The position numbers and the translations under genes were made by a program. A DNA stretch of 64,000 bases from Akkermansiaceae bacterium UBA7331 (lineage in GTDB: Bacteria; Verrucomicrobiota; Verrucomicrobiia; Verrucomicrobiales; Akkermansiaceae): NCBI GenBank assembly GCA_002471255.1, contig DKPP01000011.1:312922-376921 (forward strand). The letters run 5' to 3'. Below the pieces are notes generated by a model. That model made no database searches, had not been told where the DNA came from, and saw nothing but the letters and a program-made list of their open reading frames with translations. Each line of letters opens with the position of its first letter. Within the stretch, counting starts at the first letter, position 1. This document shows, piece by piece, positions 20,534 through 29,446 of this stretch.

Positions 20534-22267
20534 TTATTTCTGTTGAGCTTTGGCTCTGATAATTACTGCGCCTTCATCAGGTTCTGTGGCTGCAGAAATA
20601 ATGTGAAGATAGTTTAAACCAACAGGAGAATCTTCTTGAGCGACGAGTTTTTTGTATGGTTTACCATTTACTCTGACGTAACAGACAGATTTTCCTTTTT
20701 CCACACCATTCCATTGGAAGCTCATGGTATAGACCTTATTAGGTTGGAATGTTTTGCCGGGAATAGCATCTATGGTGTAAATAGCTTGTTCCGGCGTACT
20801 CATATCACAACCGTTAAATAGGCGATCTGTTAAAGATAAATGAATGCCTTTGCCTCCGGGTTGTAATTTGAATTGTACCGTTACCGTGCCTGTTTTTGCA
20901 TTAGGGAAATTCCACGTAGCACCACCGGCTCTATAGTCTAATTCTTCCGGTTCATTGATAAGAGTATCATCGTCTAAAAAGCGAATGAGCATCCCTTCAT
21001 CAGTCAATGTCGCACTAGGCTTACGGTTATAGGCGCAATGTCCCACCGGTTTGGGGATAAATGTATGATATGTCCATGCATCTAAGCCGTCTTTTACCAA
21101 ATCAGTCGTTCTGGTCTTTTGATAAGCAATATCGACCGGAGCGATGATGATTTTTCTATGTCTTGGGTTTTGGCCTAATGAAATCAAAATCTTACCGTTA
21201 TCCAATTCGACAAACTCACTTTGGTGGCTACCCAAATCGGAACCTGCCGAATATTTTTCATCATTTCTATACGGATTTAAATAGATTTCTCTAAAGCCAA
21301 TCCATGTCTTGCCATCATCTTCCGAAACGGCGATATGGTGGGAATCTCGGTTGGTAAAAGCATTTTCACCACCTTTATTACCATGTTTGCCTTCCGGCAT
21401 GGCAGCTGTGTCCGTCCATAAGGAAATAAGTCTTCCATCTTTAAGGCGACCAAGAGTGATCATGGTCAATGTGCCAAAAAACGGGGACTTTTCAGGCTTA
21501 GTCCAGGTATCACCATGGTCAGAGGAAAAAGCTTGCCAATGTTGGTCATGTGATGTGCGCACTACACAATATAATCTGCCGTCTTTTAATTCAACGACCG
21601 TACCCTCTACACCTGTATTAAGCCATCTTTTAGCTTTGTTTCGAGGATGTAATTCAGGTGCCGGTACGTGGATGTTACCTTTGGATTTTGTCCAAGTTTT
21701 CCCCCCATCATCCGAAATATGGAAAAACGTTCCGTTTCCGTGTGCCGGAATGATGATTCGTTTGCCATCATTAACTTCAAGAGGGGAGCGCATGATGCCG
21801 TTAAGAGAGACAAGTTTTTCCTTTCTCTCATCATCCGTCATTTGGGCCCAATCAGAAGTTAATGTTCCGTCTTTGGCTACGGCTTTCCATTGCCCATCCA
21901 AGTTATCAGTTAAAAATACATAACCCTTGATCGGTTGTACTCGGATGAATTGTTTATGTTTCGGTAACCATGTAATAGCAGGTGCTTCCTTGGCTATACC
22001 GCCATAATTGGGTGGGTAGGAATCGGGCGCTTGGGCATCAGTCCAAGTTTTCCCATTATCCTTACTAACGATGTATTTAATGTTTTTACGATCTCCACTG
22101 TAATGGCGGATTTCATTTTTGCTGACACGGATAAGACCTCTACCACCATCTGCGGGAGGAGTGGCTACGACTTCAATATTGAGATCTTTTGGTATGCCAT
22201 TGTCTGCATTAGTTATAGCACAAGCCATTATGCTGGAAACGGCTCCTAGAATAATATGAAATTTCAT
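20534..22267 (-). CDS. Secreted sialidase-like glycosidase with Asp-box repeats
   Basis: A 577-residue exported protein: signal peptide (1-21), six-bladed beta-propeller (about 30-400) with four clear Asp-boxes (SKDNGKTWTD, SDDGGKTWTK, SSDHGDTWTK, SEDDGKTWIG), and a C-terminal beta-sandwich (about 420-570) like the concanavalin/laminin-G modules of some sialidases. EGTVVELKDGRLYCVVRTS resembles the sialidase segment carrying a catalytic Glu and an Arg of the triad. The usual (F/Y)RIP motif near the N terminus is not present. GLIRVSKNEIRHY occupies that place, so it may belong to a sialidase family other than classical GH33 or to another Asp-box enzyme. It is co-transcribed with the upstream GH20 gene (11-base gap), consistent with sialic acid removal from host glycans (inference). 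Confidence 0.75.
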   Translation of the reverse strand: MKFHIILGAVSSIMACAITNADNGIPKDLNIEVVATPPADGGRGLIRVSKNEIRHYSGDRKNIKYIVSKDNGKTWTDAQAPDSYPPNYGGIAKEAPAITWLPKHKQFIRVQPIKGYVFLTDNLDGQWKAVAKDGTLTSDWAQMTDDERKEKLVSLNGIMRSPLEVNDGKRIIIPAHGNGTFFHISDDGGKTWTKSKGNIHVPAPELHPRNKAKRWLNTGVEGTVVELKDGRLYCVVRTSHDQHWQAFSSDHGDTWTKPEKSPFFGTLTMITLGRLKDGRLISLWTDTAAMPEGKHGNKGGENAFTNRDSHHIAVSEDDGKTWIGFREIYLNPYRNDEKYSAGSDLGSHQSEFVELDNGKILISLGQNPRHRKIIIAPVDIAYQKTRTTDLVKDGLDAWTYHTFIPKPVGHCAYNRKPSATLTDEGMLIRFLDDDTLINEPEELDYRAGGATWNFPNAKTGTVTVQFKLQPGGKGIHLSLTDRLFNGCDMSTPEQAIYTIDAIPGKTFQPNKVYTMSFQWNGVEKGKSVCYVRVNGKPYKKLVAQEDSPVGLNYLHIISAATEPDEGAVIIRAKAQQK

Positions 22268-22278
22268 GTTGTTTTTGC

Positions 22279-24471
22279 TTATTTTGAAGATGGTGATACG
22301 GAGAATTTAAGTCCGGGGAATTCTTTAACGTTTTGCCATGGTGTTTTTTCGTTGGTTTTAACCGGTACGAAAGTAAACATCCATCGTCTTGTTTTATCGT
22401 TATTAGGGCTTTTGATAAATACCTGGTTCCAACCTTTATTAAGACTAATCATAGATGGTTTACGGAAGTGATAGTTTTCATCTATTAATATCTTATTGTT
22501 GTTGGGACGTTGCCATTCCGGTGCCGGAATTTCTTTTCCGTTAACGTAGAATTTTGGGTTGGCGTGGAACCATTTGCCTTCTACGCTGGCAGGGCCTGTA
22601 CTCCAGTCCGATGTCGCCCATGTATGACCACTTATCCAGCAAGGAACGGTTTGCTTTTTAGGTGAATAAATGTAAGTGACGGCATAGTAGGTATGGTTTT
22701 TATGAGGGAATGCACCCATTTTATTACCATTAAACAAAGTAGGGAAGTTGCAATAATGCTTGAAAATAATCGTTCCTCCCGTGTATGTGTCAGGCAACCA
22801 TTCATAGTTTTTACCATCAAAATCATAAGATTTTTTGAGTTTTCCTGTTTTGAGCACCTCCTCAGGTGGGAATACTTTATCTACATCACCATCATGAGGG
22901 AATGGTCCAATGATTTTCCATGGTATATTGGCTTGGCGCACATAGCTAAACTCCTTGTTGACAAAAAATCTGTCTCGTATAGCCAATACTCGGTTTTCAT
23001 AATCGGCAAAGTCTTTCAATAAAGGATCGCCCTGAGGTGGAAGATTAGAGAAATACTTCATGAGCTCATCTTTATTCGGATCTCCTTCAATTTGAGGATG
23101 TGGATTATTCCATAATGATTCGGATGCAAATCCCATACCCGGATAAATAGGTGTTTGTAACAATTGGTTACGCTCATCTTCGATTTCTAAATCAGGCCAT
23201 GAACATAAAATGAAACCTAAGCCTTCAGCTTTAGCCTTATCAAATGGACATGGGCGTCTAAAATAAAAGGTCATAGCCGTTTCAAAAGGGTCAATATGAT
23301 TCAAATACGTTTCTAAAGAATCGATATATTTGCTGCCATCAGTAGGCCATGCTCGTCTGGCTTGACGACCTGTCCATAATTGCTGTACAGCTCCATTATA
23401 TCCTTTTGGTGTTAGTCCTGGATGCCAACGAACCGGAGTGCGACCATTTTTTTCTACAGTGTCGAAATATTGTTTTAAGATTTCATCTGTAACTTGTTGA
23501 TCCGGTCTTCTCACTTCATCTGTGCCGATGTGGATATAAGGCATGTGTTCTTTTGGCGCCAATGTGCATAATTCGTCAATTAACTTTACTAGAGCCTCAG
23601 TTGCCTTGGGATCTTTCATTTCTTTGACTTTTAATGCTTTCATGAAGCAGTCGGAGTGCCCCGGCATATCCATTTCAGGGATAACCGTAATGTTTCTTAA
23701 TCGGCAATATTCGACTAAATCCTTGAATTCTTGTTGAGTATAAAATTTGCCCGGCTTACGTGTATGGTATTGAGGATCATTAAGCTCAGGATAAATTTTA
23801 CTTTCAAGTCTCCAACCCGGATATTCGGTAAAGTGTAAATGATACACATTGAACTTGAGGTTAGCCATAGCTTCCAATTCTTCAATAATAAGCGGAATTG
23901 GCATGAAATTACGCCCAACATCATTCATGAAACCACGGACTTCCAAATCAGGCCAGTCTGTTAGCGAGCATAAGGCAATAGTGGTTTTTTCGTTGCGACG
24001 AATGATTAATTGCTTGAGCGTTTGCAATCCATAGAAGAAACCTTTTGTAGATTCCGATGTAATAACTGCCTTTTGGGCATCGATGCTGATCGAATAAGCT
24101 TCTTCTTGTTTCTTTTTGCTCGTTCCTTCAGGAGTGGTAATTTTGCCTGTTTTAAAAACAATAGCAAAGTTTGCTGCTTGAGAAACTTTTACTTCATGGT
24201 GTTTTAAAAATTGCTCAAGTTGTTGCTTAACAAAATTCATCTGTTTTTCGTCAGAAACTTGCTTTGGCTCGTGAATGGAAACTTCAGTCAAAACCGTAAA
24301 TTTATTGGTCCAATCAATTTGTTGAGGCATTGGAACCAATGGTGGCTTTGCTGTTTTGAATAAAGCATAGTTACTGCCGGCGGCAGGATACTTTGCTGAT
24401 GTCGGTGACGCGTAGCTTGTGGCAAGAGTCGCGCCACAAATCACCAGGGCTAATAATGATGTAAAGGTCAT
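22279..24471 (-). CDS. Secreted GH20 beta-N-acetylhexosaminidase (copy 1)
   Basis: A 730-residue exported exo-hexosaminidase that would release terminal GlcNAc or GalNAc. Order: signal peptide (1-21), GH20 N-terminal alpha/beta domain (about 45-165), TIM barrel (about 175-470) and a C-terminal region (about 520-730). The substrate-assisted catalytic pair is D318-E319 in YIHIGTDEVR. Other barrel motifs are RGFMNDVGRNFMP, YHLHFTEYPGWRLES and IPEMDMPGHSDCF. The C-terminal module starting NIPWKIIGPFPHDGD is shared with copy 2 and looks like a beta-sandwich binding module. First gene of an operon with the sialidase. It is closely related to the gene at 25938 (same order, long identical runs such as SYVRQANIPWKIIGPFPH against NYVRQANIPWKIIGPFPH). 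Confidence 0.93.
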   Translation of the reverse strand: MTFTSLLALVICGATLATSYASPTSAKYPAAGSNYALFKTAKPPLVPMPQQIDWTNKFTVLTEVSIHEPKQVSDEKQMNFVKQQLEQFLKHHEVKVSQAANFAIVFKTGKITTPEGTSKKKQEEAYSISIDAQKAVITSESTKGFFYGLQTLKQLIIRRNEKTTIALCSLTDWPDLEVRGFMNDVGRNFMPIPLIIEELEAMANLKFNVYHLHFTEYPGWRLESKIYPELNDPQYHTRKPGKFYTQQEFKDLVEYCRLRNITVIPEMDMPGHSDCFMKALKVKEMKDPKATEALVKLIDELCTLAPKEHMPYIHIGTDEVRRPDQQVTDEILKQYFDTVEKNGRTPVRWHPGLTPKGYNGAVQQLWTGRQARRAWPTDGSKYIDSLETYLNHIDPFETAMTFYFRRPCPFDKAKAEGLGFILCSWPDLEIEDERNQLLQTPIYPGMGFASESLWNNPHPQIEGDPNKDELMKYFSNLPPQGDPLLKDFADYENRVLAIRDRFFVNKEFSYVRQANIPWKIIGPFPHDGDVDKVFPPEEVLKTGKLKKSYDFDGKNYEWLPDTYTGGTIIFKHYCNFPTLFNGNKMGAFPHKNHTYYAVTYIYSPKKQTVPCWISGHTWATSDWSTGPASVEGKWFHANPKFYVNGKEIPAPEWQRPNNNKILIDENYHFRKPSMISLNKGWNQVFIKSPNNDKTRRWMFTFVPVKTNEKTPWQNVKEFPGLKFSVSPSSK

Positions 24472-24855
24472 AAAATATATAGGGTATTTGACAATATTCG
24501 TTTACATCATATAACAGAATTGAACTCTGTCTATCGAGAAACAATGGTTTTTTTTTGGTTTGATAAACGAGAGTATTATTAAGAAAAATGTTGGTGGTTA
24601 GTTAATTGCTTTGGTGTCGATCAAGGTGTTCGGATTCTAATCCAAATCTGTATCGTGAGAATTATTTATGACGACGCTTCAAAAGAAGAGAAGGTAAATC
24701 GCGATAATTGAAGAGTTCGATAGATATTTATAAAGGCGAAAATTTATGTGCATCAAAAGTTGATAGTCTAAATATGCTTCTTCAATGTGATGCTCATAAA
24801 AAAGTGCCTTACCCTCGTAAGGTAAGACACTATAATGAAATTTAGTTAGAGTTAA
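24472..24855. other. 384-base intergenic stretch
   Basis: It separates the GH20 copy 1 start from the PEP-CTERM gene end. The only structure recognised is the terminator at 24797-24830. The rest is AT-rich, with no convincing reading frame. A plus-strand TTGACA with ATAACA 17 bases later (24487-24515) points into nothing recognisable. Confidence 0.5.
24797..24830 (-). terminator. Intrinsic terminator of the PEP-CTERM gene
   Basis: GTGCCTTACC / GGTAAGACAC (24804-24813 and 24821-24830) with one G-U-type position and a 7-base loop. It is followed on the minus strand by TTTTTTAT. Confidence 0.85.
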
Positions 24856-25758
24856 TTAGTTTTTGCGGCGGCGACGAAGTGCCAAAGCGCCAAGTGCAAG
24901 TAGAGACAACGATGCTGTGGCCGGTTCCGGAATTGCGTCTCCTGTCACATAATTAACGACCCATTTACCGCCTTTGGTTTTATCATTTTCATTATTGTAA
25001 ACAAATGATACGGAGTATTTTCCAAGGTCTGAATCAGTTAAGCCAAGTGTTGTCATATCAAAATTATATCCCAACATGGTGGTGGTGAGCATATCTGAGG
25101 TAAAAGATGCTTTCATGCCATAAAAGCTATCAGCTCCCGTTGGGTTAAAACTTGTAAAGTCCCAAGTGGACGTAGCATCTCCTGTAAATGCATCAAAAGT
25201 AACTAATTCACGTGTTTCTATTCTGATGTTATTAAAACCGCTAATATCCAAGGTGCCGGTAATATTCCAGTTATTAAAAGTTGATAATTTTCTTTGAGAT
25301 TCAGTGCTACCAGATCCTGTAGCAATACTTAATTTAGAAAAATTGACACTTCCCTGATTTTGTAGGTTAAAGGTAATATTTGATTGTAAGCCGTCATTTT
25401 TTCTTGCCCACATTTCTTGAGCAATCACAAGTCCATTTTTGCTATTGATGTTAAAGGTAGATCCCCCTAACTGTACATCGCTTGTGTCAGATGTTCGTAT
25501 GGTTAATTGTCCGGATCCGGAAACATTAATGTTTTTGTAATTTCTATAATTAGCTTTTCCCGTTGACCAAATAACGGATTTATCATTGATAATGATTTGA
25601 TCATTTGTTCCAGGAGCTGTTGCAGCAGTTTGTCCATCCGCAGACCAATTGGCAGGTGTTGTCCATGCTCCATTATCTACACCTTCATAAGTGTATACGG
25701 CTGCTTGCAACGAATTGGCTAATAATATGCCTAATGAGGCTTTGAGTAGTGTATTCAT
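24856..25758 (-). CDS. PEP-CTERM-anchored secreted protein of beta-rich type
   Basis: 300 residues. A signal peptide (1-19, ASLGILLANSLQA) is followed by a beta-rich, Asn/Ser/Thr-rich body with an autotransporter-like strand pattern (GVDNGAWTTPANWSADG, NINVSGSGQLTIRT, GSVNFSKLSIATGSG). The end is a canonical PEP-CTERM sorting tail: PEPATA at about 277-282, a short hydrophobic helix (SLSLLALGALAL) and RRRRKN. In bacteria with exosortase such proteins are processed at the PEP motif and delivered to the surface or exopolysaccharide. No exosortase gene is in this window. It lies between the two GH20 paralogues, so a surface role connected with glycan use or adhesion is possible but unproven. Enzymatic motifs were not seen. 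Confidence 0.88.
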   Translation of the reverse strand: MNTLLKASLGILLANSLQAAVYTYEGVDNGAWTTPANWSADGQTAATAPGTNDQIIINDKSVIWSTGKANYRNYKNINVSGSGQLTIRTSDTSDVQLGGSTFNINSKNGLVIAQEMWARKNDGLQSNITFNLQNQGSVNFSKLSIATGSGSTESQRKLSTFNNWNITGTLDISGFNNIRIETRELVTFDAFTGDATSTWDFTSFNPTGADSFYGMKASFTSDMLTTTMLGYNFDMTTLGLTDSDLGKYSVSFVYNNENDKTKGGKWVVNYVTGDAIPEPATASLSLLALGALALRRRRKN

Positions 25759-25772
25759 AATTTTAGTAATTT

Positions 25773-25798
25773 AATAATGCTTATAAATAAGCATTATT
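25773..25798. promoter_or_regulatory. Perfect 12-bp palindrome between divergent genes
   Basis: AATAATGCTTAT and its exact inverse (25773-25784 and 25787-25798) are separated by two bases. The site begins 15 bases upstream of the PEP-CTERM ATG and lies about 140 bases upstream of GH20 copy 2. It could be an operator for a dimeric regulator or a leader hairpin. No T-run follows, so it is not a terminator. Confidence 0.5.
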
Positions 25799-25937
25799 GA
25801 TAAGTTTCTGCTTAATCAGAAAAACATCTAGTGAAAATGTGTGGTCTGATTTTTCCGGAAAGTGAACCATGAAATATCCATAGACAAAAGGGTGAGTTTT
25901 TTCCATTGTGAATGTTACTATTAGTAGAAATCCCTTT

Positions 25938-28124
25938 ATGAAAAAATCACTATTGTTAATGGCAACATCTTGTCTTATGGCGACAAGTTTTTGTTTAGCC
26001 CAGACAAATCCCGAACAAAAATCATACCCGTCTACGGGTGTTAATTATTCATTATTTTCGGCTGATAAGCCGCCTTTAGTTCCTAAACCTCAAGTTTTGG
26101 AGTGGGATAATAATGTGCAGGTGTTGAAAGATGTATGCATAGATATGCCATCTCAGGGATCAGATTTGAACCAAATGAAATGGATGGTGTCGGATATCAC
26201 CTCGTTCCTGCGGAATCATGATGTTGCAATTAAGAATAATGCTTCGTTCGTAATCAAATTCCAAGAGACAAAGGAAGATATTTCGCCACGAAAAGAATCA
26301 AAAATCCAAGAAGAATCGTATTCACTCGTTGTTACAAAAAATGGGGCGTTGATCTCGGCTTCTAGTTCTAAGGGTTTCTTTTATGGCTGGCAGACTTTGA
26401 AGCAATTAATTACAAGCCGAGATGGGAAGACATACGTTGCCTTATGCTCTATTAAAGATTGGCCTGATTTGGAAATCCGAGGTTTAATGAATGATGTCGC
26501 GCGTAATTTTATGCCTCTTGACTTGATCAAAGAAGAAATCGATGCTCTTGCTACATTAAAATATAATACCTATCATATTCATTTAACCGATAATGAAGGG
26601 TGGAGGCTAGAGAGTAAAATTTATCCTCAATTGACAGATCCAAAATTTCAAACAAGAAATCCCGGCGAATATTATACGATTGATCAATTGAAGGAATTGA
26701 TTGATCATTGCAGAGTAAGAAATGTGACATTGATTCCTGAAATTGATATGCCGGGACATAGTGTCGTATTTCGAAAAGCATTAGATATTAAAAGGATGGA
26801 TGATCCTAAAGCAACGGAAGCTTTGGTTGCTTTGATTAAGGAATTATGCAGTCACGCCCCAAAAGAAAAAATGCCTTATATTCATGTAGGAACTGACGAG
26901 GTTAGAGGGGGGCATGAAAGTGTGACTCCGGCTATACTTGATCAGTATTTTGCTGCGGTGTCAGATTGTGGACGTGAAGCTATTAGATGGCAGCCAGGGC
27001 AGCGATCACCAAAAAGCGCGTCTGCTATTCAGCAAATTTGGACGGAAAGATTATTACGTCACAGTTGGCCAACCAAGGGAGCTTCTTATATTGATTCGCA
27101 CGAAACTTATCTGAATCACATCGATCCTCAGCAAGTTGCCGCTACGATGTATTTTAGACGTCCTTGTCCCTATCCTGACGCTAAGGGTAAAGGTTTTACT
27201 TTGTGCTGTTGGGTTGACCTTCCTGCGACCGGAGAGCGCGGTCAAGTGATCATTAATCCTATTTATGGGGGGTTAGCTTTTGGGTCGGAGCCATTATGGA
27301 ATAATCCTCATCCGAAATACGAAGGTGATCCTATGAAAGATGATTTGCTTCCATATTTTACATGTTTACCTCCGCAAGGTAGCGATTTATTGAAACAATT
27401 CGCCGAGTATGAGAATCGAGTACTGGCTATTCGTGATCGATTTTTTGTGGATAAAGAATTCAATTATGTGAGACAAGCTAATATTCCTTGGAAGATTATT
27501 GGTCCTTTTCCCCATGAAGGAGATGTAGATCGTGTATTTCCTCCTGATGAAATTGTAAAAACGGGCAAAATCGAGCCTAGCTATCAATACGAAGGCAAAA
27601 ATTATGAATGGTTGCCGGAGACGTACACCGGAGCTACTGTTATCTTTAAGCATTATTGCGATATGCCTACACTTTTTAGTGGTGATAAAGTTGGTGGATA
27701 CCCCCATAAGAATCATACCTATTATGCAATGACGAATATCTATTCTCCAAAAGATCAAGATGTTCCATTTTGGGTAAGTGGCCATACATGGGCTACTTCA
27801 GATTGGCGTATGGGCCCGACCAGCGTTCCTGGCAAATGGTTCCATGCAAACCCTAAGTTCTTTGTGAATGGTAAGGAAATTGCTCCGCCAGAATGGGCTA
27901 AACCAAATAATCAGGGTGCGTTGATTGATGAAAATTATCAAGCAAGAAAGCCTACGATGATTTCATTAAAGAAAGGCTGGAATCAAGTGCTCATTAAAAG
28001 CCCTAATAATAATTTAACCCGCCGCTGGATGTTTACTTTTGTTCCTATATTGCCCAATGAGAAAACTCCTTTTGCCAATACCAAGGAATATCCCGGCTTG
28101 AAGTTTTCAGTGAAACCGGAATAA
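25938..28124 (+). CDS. Secreted GH20 beta-N-acetylhexosaminidase (copy 2)
   Basis: A 728-residue paralogue of the GH20 enzyme at 22279-24471, on the opposite strand. Signal peptide MKKSLLLMATSCLMATSFCLAQ (1-22). A GTG in frame at 25908 would put ten residues before it, so the ATG at 25938 is preferred. Catalytic pair D320-E321 in YIHVGTDEVR. Barrel motifs RGLMNDVARNFMP, YHIHLTDNEGWRLES and IPEIDMPGHSVVF match copy 1, and the C-terminal NIPWKIIGPFPHEGD module is also shared. The presence of two similar enzymes suggests different linkages or conditions (inference). Transcribed away from the PEP-CTERM gene, ending at a hairpin shared with the convergent DAHP synthase gene. Confidence 0.93.
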   Translation: MKKSLLLMATSCLMATSFCLAQTNPEQKSYPSTGVNYSLFSADKPPLVPKPQVLEWDNNVQVLKDVCIDMPSQGSDLNQMKWMVSDITSFLRNHDVAIKNNASFVIKFQETKEDISPRKESKIQEESYSLVVTKNGALISASSSKGFFYGWQTLKQLITSRDGKTYVALCSIKDWPDLEIRGLMNDVARNFMPLDLIKEEIDALATLKYNTYHIHLTDNEGWRLESKIYPQLTDPKFQTRNPGEYYTIDQLKELIDHCRVRNVTLIPEIDMPGHSVVFRKALDIKRMDDPKATEALVALIKELCSHAPKEKMPYIHVGTDEVRGGHESVTPAILDQYFAAVSDCGREAIRWQPGQRSPKSASAIQQIWTERLLRHSWPTKGASYIDSHETYLNHIDPQQVAATMYFRRPCPYPDAKGKGFTLCCWVDLPATGERGQVIINPIYGGLAFGSEPLWNNPHPKYEGDPMKDDLLPYFTCLPPQGSDLLKQFAEYENRVLAIRDRFFVDKEFNYVRQANIPWKIIGPFPHEGDVDRVFPPDEIVKTGKIEPSYQYEGKNYEWLPETYTGATVIFKHYCDMPTLFSGDKVGGYPHKNHTYYAMTNIYSPKDQDVPFWVSGHTWATSDWRMGPTSVPGKWFHANPKFFVNGKEIAPPEWAKPNNQGALIDENYQARKPTMISLKKGWNQVLIKSPNNNLTRRWMFTFVPILPNEKTPFANTKEYPGLKFSVKPE

Positions 28125-28154
28125 TATCAATATACTGGAGATAGATAAATAATC

Positions 28155-28192
28155 AAATAGCCTATCGAACACAATGATTCGATAGGCTATTT
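28155..28192. terminator. Bidirectional hairpin between GH20 copy 2 and DAHP synthase
   Basis: Perfect 15-bp inverted repeat AAATAGCCTATCGAA (28155-28169 and 28178-28192) with an 8-base loop between convergent genes. T-tails are short on both sides, so termination may rely on stem strength. Confidence 0.7.
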
Positions 28193-28219
28193 AATGAAAA
28201 TATCAATTATAAATATTTG

Positions 28220-29287
28220 TTACTTGGATGATTTGTTATCTCGTCGGGCTTTGACTGCATTAGCAAGCACTTCGAGAACGTTCTCAGTATCTTCCCATCC
28301 GATGCATTGATCGGTGATGCTTTGACCATAGGTCAAGTTTTGGCTGAGAGGTTGAGCGCCTTCTTTTAAATTGCTCTCGATCATTACAGCGGCGATTTTA
28401 TCGGAACCTGCGGCAATTTGTACGGCGATATTTGCGGCAACACTAGGTTGATTGCGGAAATCTTTGTTACTATTACCATGGGAACAGTCTACCATTAAAC
28501 GGTTGTTGATACCGGATTTTTGAATGGCGTGCCAAGCTTCTTCCACATGGTCTGCATCGAAGTTTGGTCCCTTAGATGATCCACGAAGAATGAGGTGATT
28601 GGATTTATTACCAGTCGTTGTGACAATAGCGGAAACTCCTTGTTTCGTTACGGATAAGAAGCAGTGTGGGCTGGCAGAGGAAATAACTGCATCGATAGCG
28701 ATTTGTAAGCTGCCGCTTGTGCCGTTTTTGAAACCTACAGGCATTGATAAACCGGAGGCTAACTGGCGGTGTACTTGGCTTTCCGTAGTACGTGCACCGA
28801 TAGCACCCCAAGTGATTAGGTCTGCAATGTACTGAGGAGTGATCGTATCTAAAAATTCTGTTGCGGCAGGTACGCCCATATCAGCTAAACGAACTAATAG
28901 CCCACGAGCCATTTTAAGTCCGCTATTGATATCGTAGGTGTCATTCATGAACGGATCGTTAATCAACCCTTTCCAACCGACTGTGGTACGTGGTTTTTCA
29001 AAATACACACGCATGATGATTAAAAGCTCATCTTTATAGCGATCCATCTGTTCTTTCAATTTGGCTGCATATTCAACAGCTGCTTGAGGGTCATGGATGG
29101 AACATGGTCCGACAACCACCAATAAGCGGTCGTCTTGCCCGGCAATGATTTGCTCTGCCTGAGTACGTGTGTTGGCAACCATTTGTCTGGTCGCTTCACT
29201 CGCTGGATAATCCTTAATAAGGATGGCAGGTGAAATCAATGGCTCAATGCTTTCAATGCGTACGTCGTCTGTAATAAACCAGTTCAT
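28220..29287 (-). CDS. 3-deoxy-7-phosphoheptulonate synthase, type I (AroF/G/H class)
   Basis: First enzyme of the shikimate pathway, condensing phosphoenolpyruvate and erythrose 4-phosphate. From the ATG at 29287 it is 355 residues, as expected for the E. coli type. Signatures: VVVGPCSIHDP, RVYFEKPRTTVGWKGLINDP (phosphoenolpyruvate site), VGFKNGTSG and DCSHGNSNKD. The frame is open to an ATG at 29413, but the extra 42 residues are hydrophobic, unlike the family, and overlap the terminator of the preceding pseudopilin gene. MNWFITDDVRIESIEPL fits the family N terminus. Which aromatic amino acid inhibits it cannot be read with confidence. It stands alone. Confidence 0.94.
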   Translation of the reverse strand: MNWFITDDVRIESIEPLISPAILIKDYPASEATRQMVANTRTQAEQIIAGQDDRLLVVVGPCSIHDPQAAVEYAAKLKEQMDRYKDELLIIMRVYFEKPRTTVGWKGLINDPFMNDTYDINSGLKMARGLLVRLADMGVPAATEFLDTITPQYIADLITWGAIGARTTESQVHRQLASGLSMPVGFKNGTSGSLQIAIDAVISSASPHCFLSVTKQGVSAIVTTTGNKSNHLILRGSSKGPNFDADHVEEAWHAIQKSGINNRLMVDCSHGNSNKDFRNQPSVAANIAVQIAAGSDKIAAVMIESNLKEGAQPLSQNLTYGQSITDQCIGWEDTENVLEVLANAVKARRDNKSSK

Positions 29288-29374
29288 GTCTCTGCCCTTA
29301 TTGAGCGGTTTTTTACACCCATTGAAAAGAAAAAAATGGGGAAAGGGTAATATATGTCTCGGAATAAGGGAATA

Positions 29375-29411
29375 ATTAAAAGGCGATTCCCGATTTATAT
29401 CGAGAATCGCC
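29375..29411 (-). terminator. Intrinsic terminator of the pseudopilin gene
   Basis: Stem GGCGATTC / GAATCGCC (29382-29389 and 29404-29411), extended by four more pairs after one mismatch. It is followed on the minus strand by TTTTAATTATT. Confidence 0.8.
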
Positions 29412-29446
29412 ATAATTAAAGAGTGTAAACTTATTTGGTTAAATAA

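Noticed and set aside
21309..21923. 204-codon open frame on the plus strand opposite the sialidase gene
   Set aside because: Low-complexity translation with no recognisable pattern. The opposite strand is a clear glycosidase.
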